64,000 nucleotides of DNA from DATKYQ01 sp964640665 (GTDB lineage: Bacteria > Myxococcota > B64-G9): assembly GCA_964640665.1 (NCBI GenBank), contig CAZXHT010000001.1:124001-188000 (forward strand), given 5' to 3'. Position numbers and translations under genes: made by a program. The notes under the pieces are model-generated. The model did not search any database, had not been told where the DNA came from, and saw nothing but the letters and a program-made list of their open reading frames with translations. Position 1 is the first letter of the stretch. The number at the start of each line of letters is the position of its first letter. Shown piece by piece: positions 61,964 to 64,000 of this stretch.

Positions 61964-62500
61964 TCAGACCTGTGCTGTCAGAACGTTAATCTTCAGATCC
62001 GGCGGCAAGTTGAACGCCCTCAGGGCCATCTCGCGATCGAGCATGAACAGCCCGCTGCCCTGGGTTCCCGCCAGCTTGAGCTTCTGCACCACGCCGTCGG
62101 CCGTGCTCTCTTCCTCGACCTGCTCGGACACAAACCATTGCAGGAAATTATTCGAGGCGTGGTCACGCTCGTCTATTGCAAGGTTTACCAGATGGTCGAT
62201 CATGCCGCTGACCTTCCGCTCATGCTGATAGGCGGCTTCGAAGGCATTCAGCGGAGATTCCCACTGGCGGGTCGGCTTTTCGATGGTCTCCAGTGTAACC
62301 CTGCCGCCGCGCTCTTCGATGTAGCCGTAGATCTTCATGGCGTGATACAGTTCCTCTAGCGCCTGGACCTTCATCCAAGCGGCGAATCCCGCCAGGTTCA
62401 AAGACTGGAAGTAGGCGGACATCGAAAGATAAAGATAAGAAGAGAACATCTCTGCGTTGATCTGTTCGTTGAGGGCCTTTTCTACTTTTTCATTGAGCAT
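61964..62500 (-). CDS. Bacterial non-heme ferritin
   Basis: 178 residues. It starts MLNEKVEKALNEQINAEMFSSYLYLSM, with the first ferroxidase Glu in the first helix. QALEELYHAMKIYGYI provides the Glu-x2-His pair, and further Glu/His residues follow in NLAIDERDHASNNFLQWFVSEQVEEES. This is the usual ftnA-type length and pattern. AAAAGGAG before the ATG fixes the start. Ferritin stores iron in the cytoplasm; the upstream region holds a short inverted repeat (ATCAGG/CCTGAT) that could be regulatory. Confidence 0.95.
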   Translation of the reverse strand: MLNEKVEKALNEQINAEMFSSYLYLSMSAYFQSLNLAGFAAWMKVQALEELYHAMKIYGYIEERGGRVTLETIEKPTRQWESPLNAFEAAYQHERKVSGMIDHLVNLAIDERDHASNNFLQWFVSEQVEEESTADGVVQKLKLAGTQGSGLFMLDREMALRAFNLPPDLKINVLTAQV

Positions 62501-62794
62501 GATTTTTCTCCTTTTCGTTTTTTATGCAATCAGGAACTATGGCACCTGATGGCATTTAAGCAAGTCGTGTGCCATATTTCACAGTTTGCCTAAAGTACTG
62601 ATTATTGGCCTCTCGAAAAAATGTCTCAACTAAAAAATCTGTATCAATCGATGAATCTGAGACACGTCACACCTGGACATGTATGCGTCCACACTGGCAA
62701 CAACCTGTAATTACAGATGTCTTTTGGAAGCAAATCTTGACGGCGCATGGCACCAAGTTTGCTTCTATTGGCAAGAGGGAAGGGAGGCGTGGCG
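62501..62794. other. Divergent intergenic region between ferritin and YyaL-like genes
   Basis: No supported gene. ATCAGG (62529-62534) and CCTGAT (62545-62550) form a short inverted repeat in the ferritin leader. TGGCA/TGCCA words recur near it. A Fur or IscR box is not evident. Confidence 0.4.
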
Positions 62795-64000
62795 ATGGAA
62801 TACCAAAATAATCAGGCTCGATCGCCTTCGACTGAGGGCCATGTCCCTATCCCTCCGAAGGTGATTCGACGGGAAGGCAACCGACTCAAGAACCAAAAAT
62901 CTCTCTATCTGAGACAACACGCCCACAATCCCGTCGACTGGTACCCGTGGGGAAAAGAGGCGCTCGAACGCGCTCGGCTCGAAGACAAACCGATTTTTGT
63001 CTCCATCGGCTATTCTTCATGTCACTGGTGTCACGTGATGGAAAAGGAAGTCTTCGAGGATGAGTCCGTGGCCGGATTCATCAACACTCATTTCATCTGC
63101 ATAAAGGTAGATCGCGAGGAACGACCCGATCTGGACAAGGTCTTTATGGATGCGGTCATGGCCATGACCGGCAACGGCGGGTGGCCGATGTCGGTATTTC
63201 TGACTCCCACGCAAAAACCGTTCTTTGGAGGCACTTACTTCCCGCGCGCGCAATTCTTGGCGCTGATAATCCGGATTGATGAAATCTTCACAAGCAACCG
63301 CCCACAGATCGAATCCCAGGCGCTAACGGTGTTTACGCACATTTCCCGTGAACTGGAAACCAAACCCGGCACCATGGACGATCGGGCATTCAACAAGGTC
63401 ATCTCGACGGCAAAACACGATTCCGACAATGAGTGGGGCGGCTTCAGAAACAGAATGAAGTTTCCCATGCCCACAACCTGGTCGTTCTTGCTGCACTACT
63501 ACCGAAAGAGCCCCGACGACGAACTTGCCGCAGCCTTACGCACAACACTCGACCAAATGGGCTCGGGAGGCATCCAGGATCATATTGGAGGCGGGTTTCA
63601 TCGCTACACAACCGAGCACACCTGGCTGGTGCCGCACTTCGAGAAGATGCTCTATGACAACGCGTTGATCGCCGGTCTGTATATAGAGGCCGCGGCGGTT
63701 TTTGGAGGAAATCGCTATGCACAGATCGCCCGTCAAACCCTGAATTTCATGATCCGCGAAATGAGCGGCCCCGAGGGCGGTTTCTTCGCAAGCTTCGACG
63801 CCGACAGCGGCGGCAGCGAGGGCTCTTTTTACCTCTGGACGCCCGAAGAAATAACCGCCGTGGTCGGCAAACGGGACGGCCCGGTTATCTCCGCGCTGCT
63901 CGGTGTAACGTCTGACGGCAACTTCGAGGGCAAGAGCATTCTCACCCGCCGAACCGACCCGGCCGGGCTATCTGTAAAGTTCGGACGTGAGCGGGCCGAG
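62795..64000 (+). CDS. Thioredoxin-domain/YyaL-type protein, cut by window end
   Basis: 402 residues are visible and the frame is still open at 64000. GGAGG lies seven bases before the ATG at 62795, which supports this start. The N-terminal part is DUF255, a thioredoxin-like fold (NRLKNQKSLYLRQHAHNPVDW; SIGYSSCHWCHVM with CxxC; NGGWPMSVFLTP). The following part is an (alpha/alpha)6-barrel like N-acylglucosamine 2-epimerase (GGIQDHIGGGFHRYTTEHTWLVPHFEKMLYDNA; FASFDADSGG). The biochemical role of YyaL-type proteins is unclear; related spermatogenesis-associated protein 20 occurs in animals. Confidence 0.93.
   Translation, partial: MEYQNNQARSPSTEGHVPIPPKVIRREGNRLKNQKSLYLRQHAHNPVDWYPWGKEALERARLEDKPIFVSIGYSSCHWCHVMEKEVFEDESVAGFINTHFICIKVDREERPDLDKVFMDAVMAMTGNGGWPMSVFLTPTQKPFFGGTYFPRAQFLALIIRIDEIFTSNRPQIESQALTVFTHISRELETKPGTMDDRAFNKVISTAKHDSDNEWGGFRNRMKFPMPTTWSFLLHYYRKSPDDELAAALRTTLDQMGSGGIQDHIGGGFHRYTTEHTWLVPHFEKMLYDNALIAGLYIEAAAVFGGNRYAQIARQTLNFMIREMSGPEGGFFASFDADSGGSEGSFYLWTPEEITAVVGKRDGPVISALLGVTSDGNFEGKSILTRRTDPAGLSVKFGRERAE

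Noticed and set aside
62605..62811. Small plus-strand frame upstream of the YyaL-like gene
   Set aside because: TTG start without ribosome site, no protein-like features, and it overlaps the well-supported start of the next gene.

Overview
The window looks like part of the chromosome of a GC-rich, Gram-negative delta-proteobacterial or Myxococcota-type organism, probably from a metagenome or draft assembly (there is a run of N at 49805-49814). Reasons: many secreted lipoproteins with MopE-like Cys/Asp motifs and thrombospondin-type-3 calcium repeats, Ser/Thr kinases of the myxobacterial type with PEGA domains, a DUF507 protein, a fused IspDF and a mitochondrial-like EF-G (spdEFG1 type). The taxonomic call is an inference from gene content; no rRNA or tRNA gene was seen.

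Layout. 1-3918: a truncated B12-binding radical SAM gene, a nucleotide-sugar epimerase, and two RNA-modification genes (TrmL, RluC/D-type). 3975-12637: two large lipoproteins, a CPBP membrane protease and a parvulin-type lipoprotein foldase. 12804-21069: a membrane glycosylation-like island of two paralogous GT-C-like proteins, a membrane-embedded spermidine-synthase-like protein and a TMTC-like TPR protein. 21102-33686: one giant 4194-residue Cys-rich lipoprotein containing 43 copies of a 55-residue module. 33855-38850: a small lipoprotein, a TPR protein and two Ser/Thr kinases. 38860-46778: a housekeeping cluster on the minus strand (IspDF, membrane protein, CysS, UvrB, UvrC, DUF507). 46834-49309: a HAD hydrolase, a cyclic-nucleotide-binding protein and another Cys-rich lipoprotein. 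49413-50045: a VapBC-like toxin-antitoxin pair whose toxin is split by the N gap.

The most notable region is 50591-57353, on the minus strand: a complete diversity-generating retroelement (DGR). In transcription order it has a PEGA-domain secreted protein, target lipoprotein 2 ending in variable repeat VR2, an Avd-type accessory protein, the template repeat TR, a reverse transcriptase and target protein 1 ending in VR1. TR, VR1 and VR2 are each 114 bp. Apart from one T-to-G change at the 5' edge of VR1, every TR/VR difference is at a TR adenine. VR2 has acquired a TAG stop from the only AAG codon of the TR. The RT carries the DGR motif IGNLTSQ, the YVDD catalytic box and a C-terminal extension resembling the MutS mismatch-recognition domain I.

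57561-64000: an EF-G, a P-loop NTPase joined to a SLOG-like domain, a GT9 glycosyltransferase, a ferritin and a thioredoxin-domain YyaL-type protein cut by the window end.
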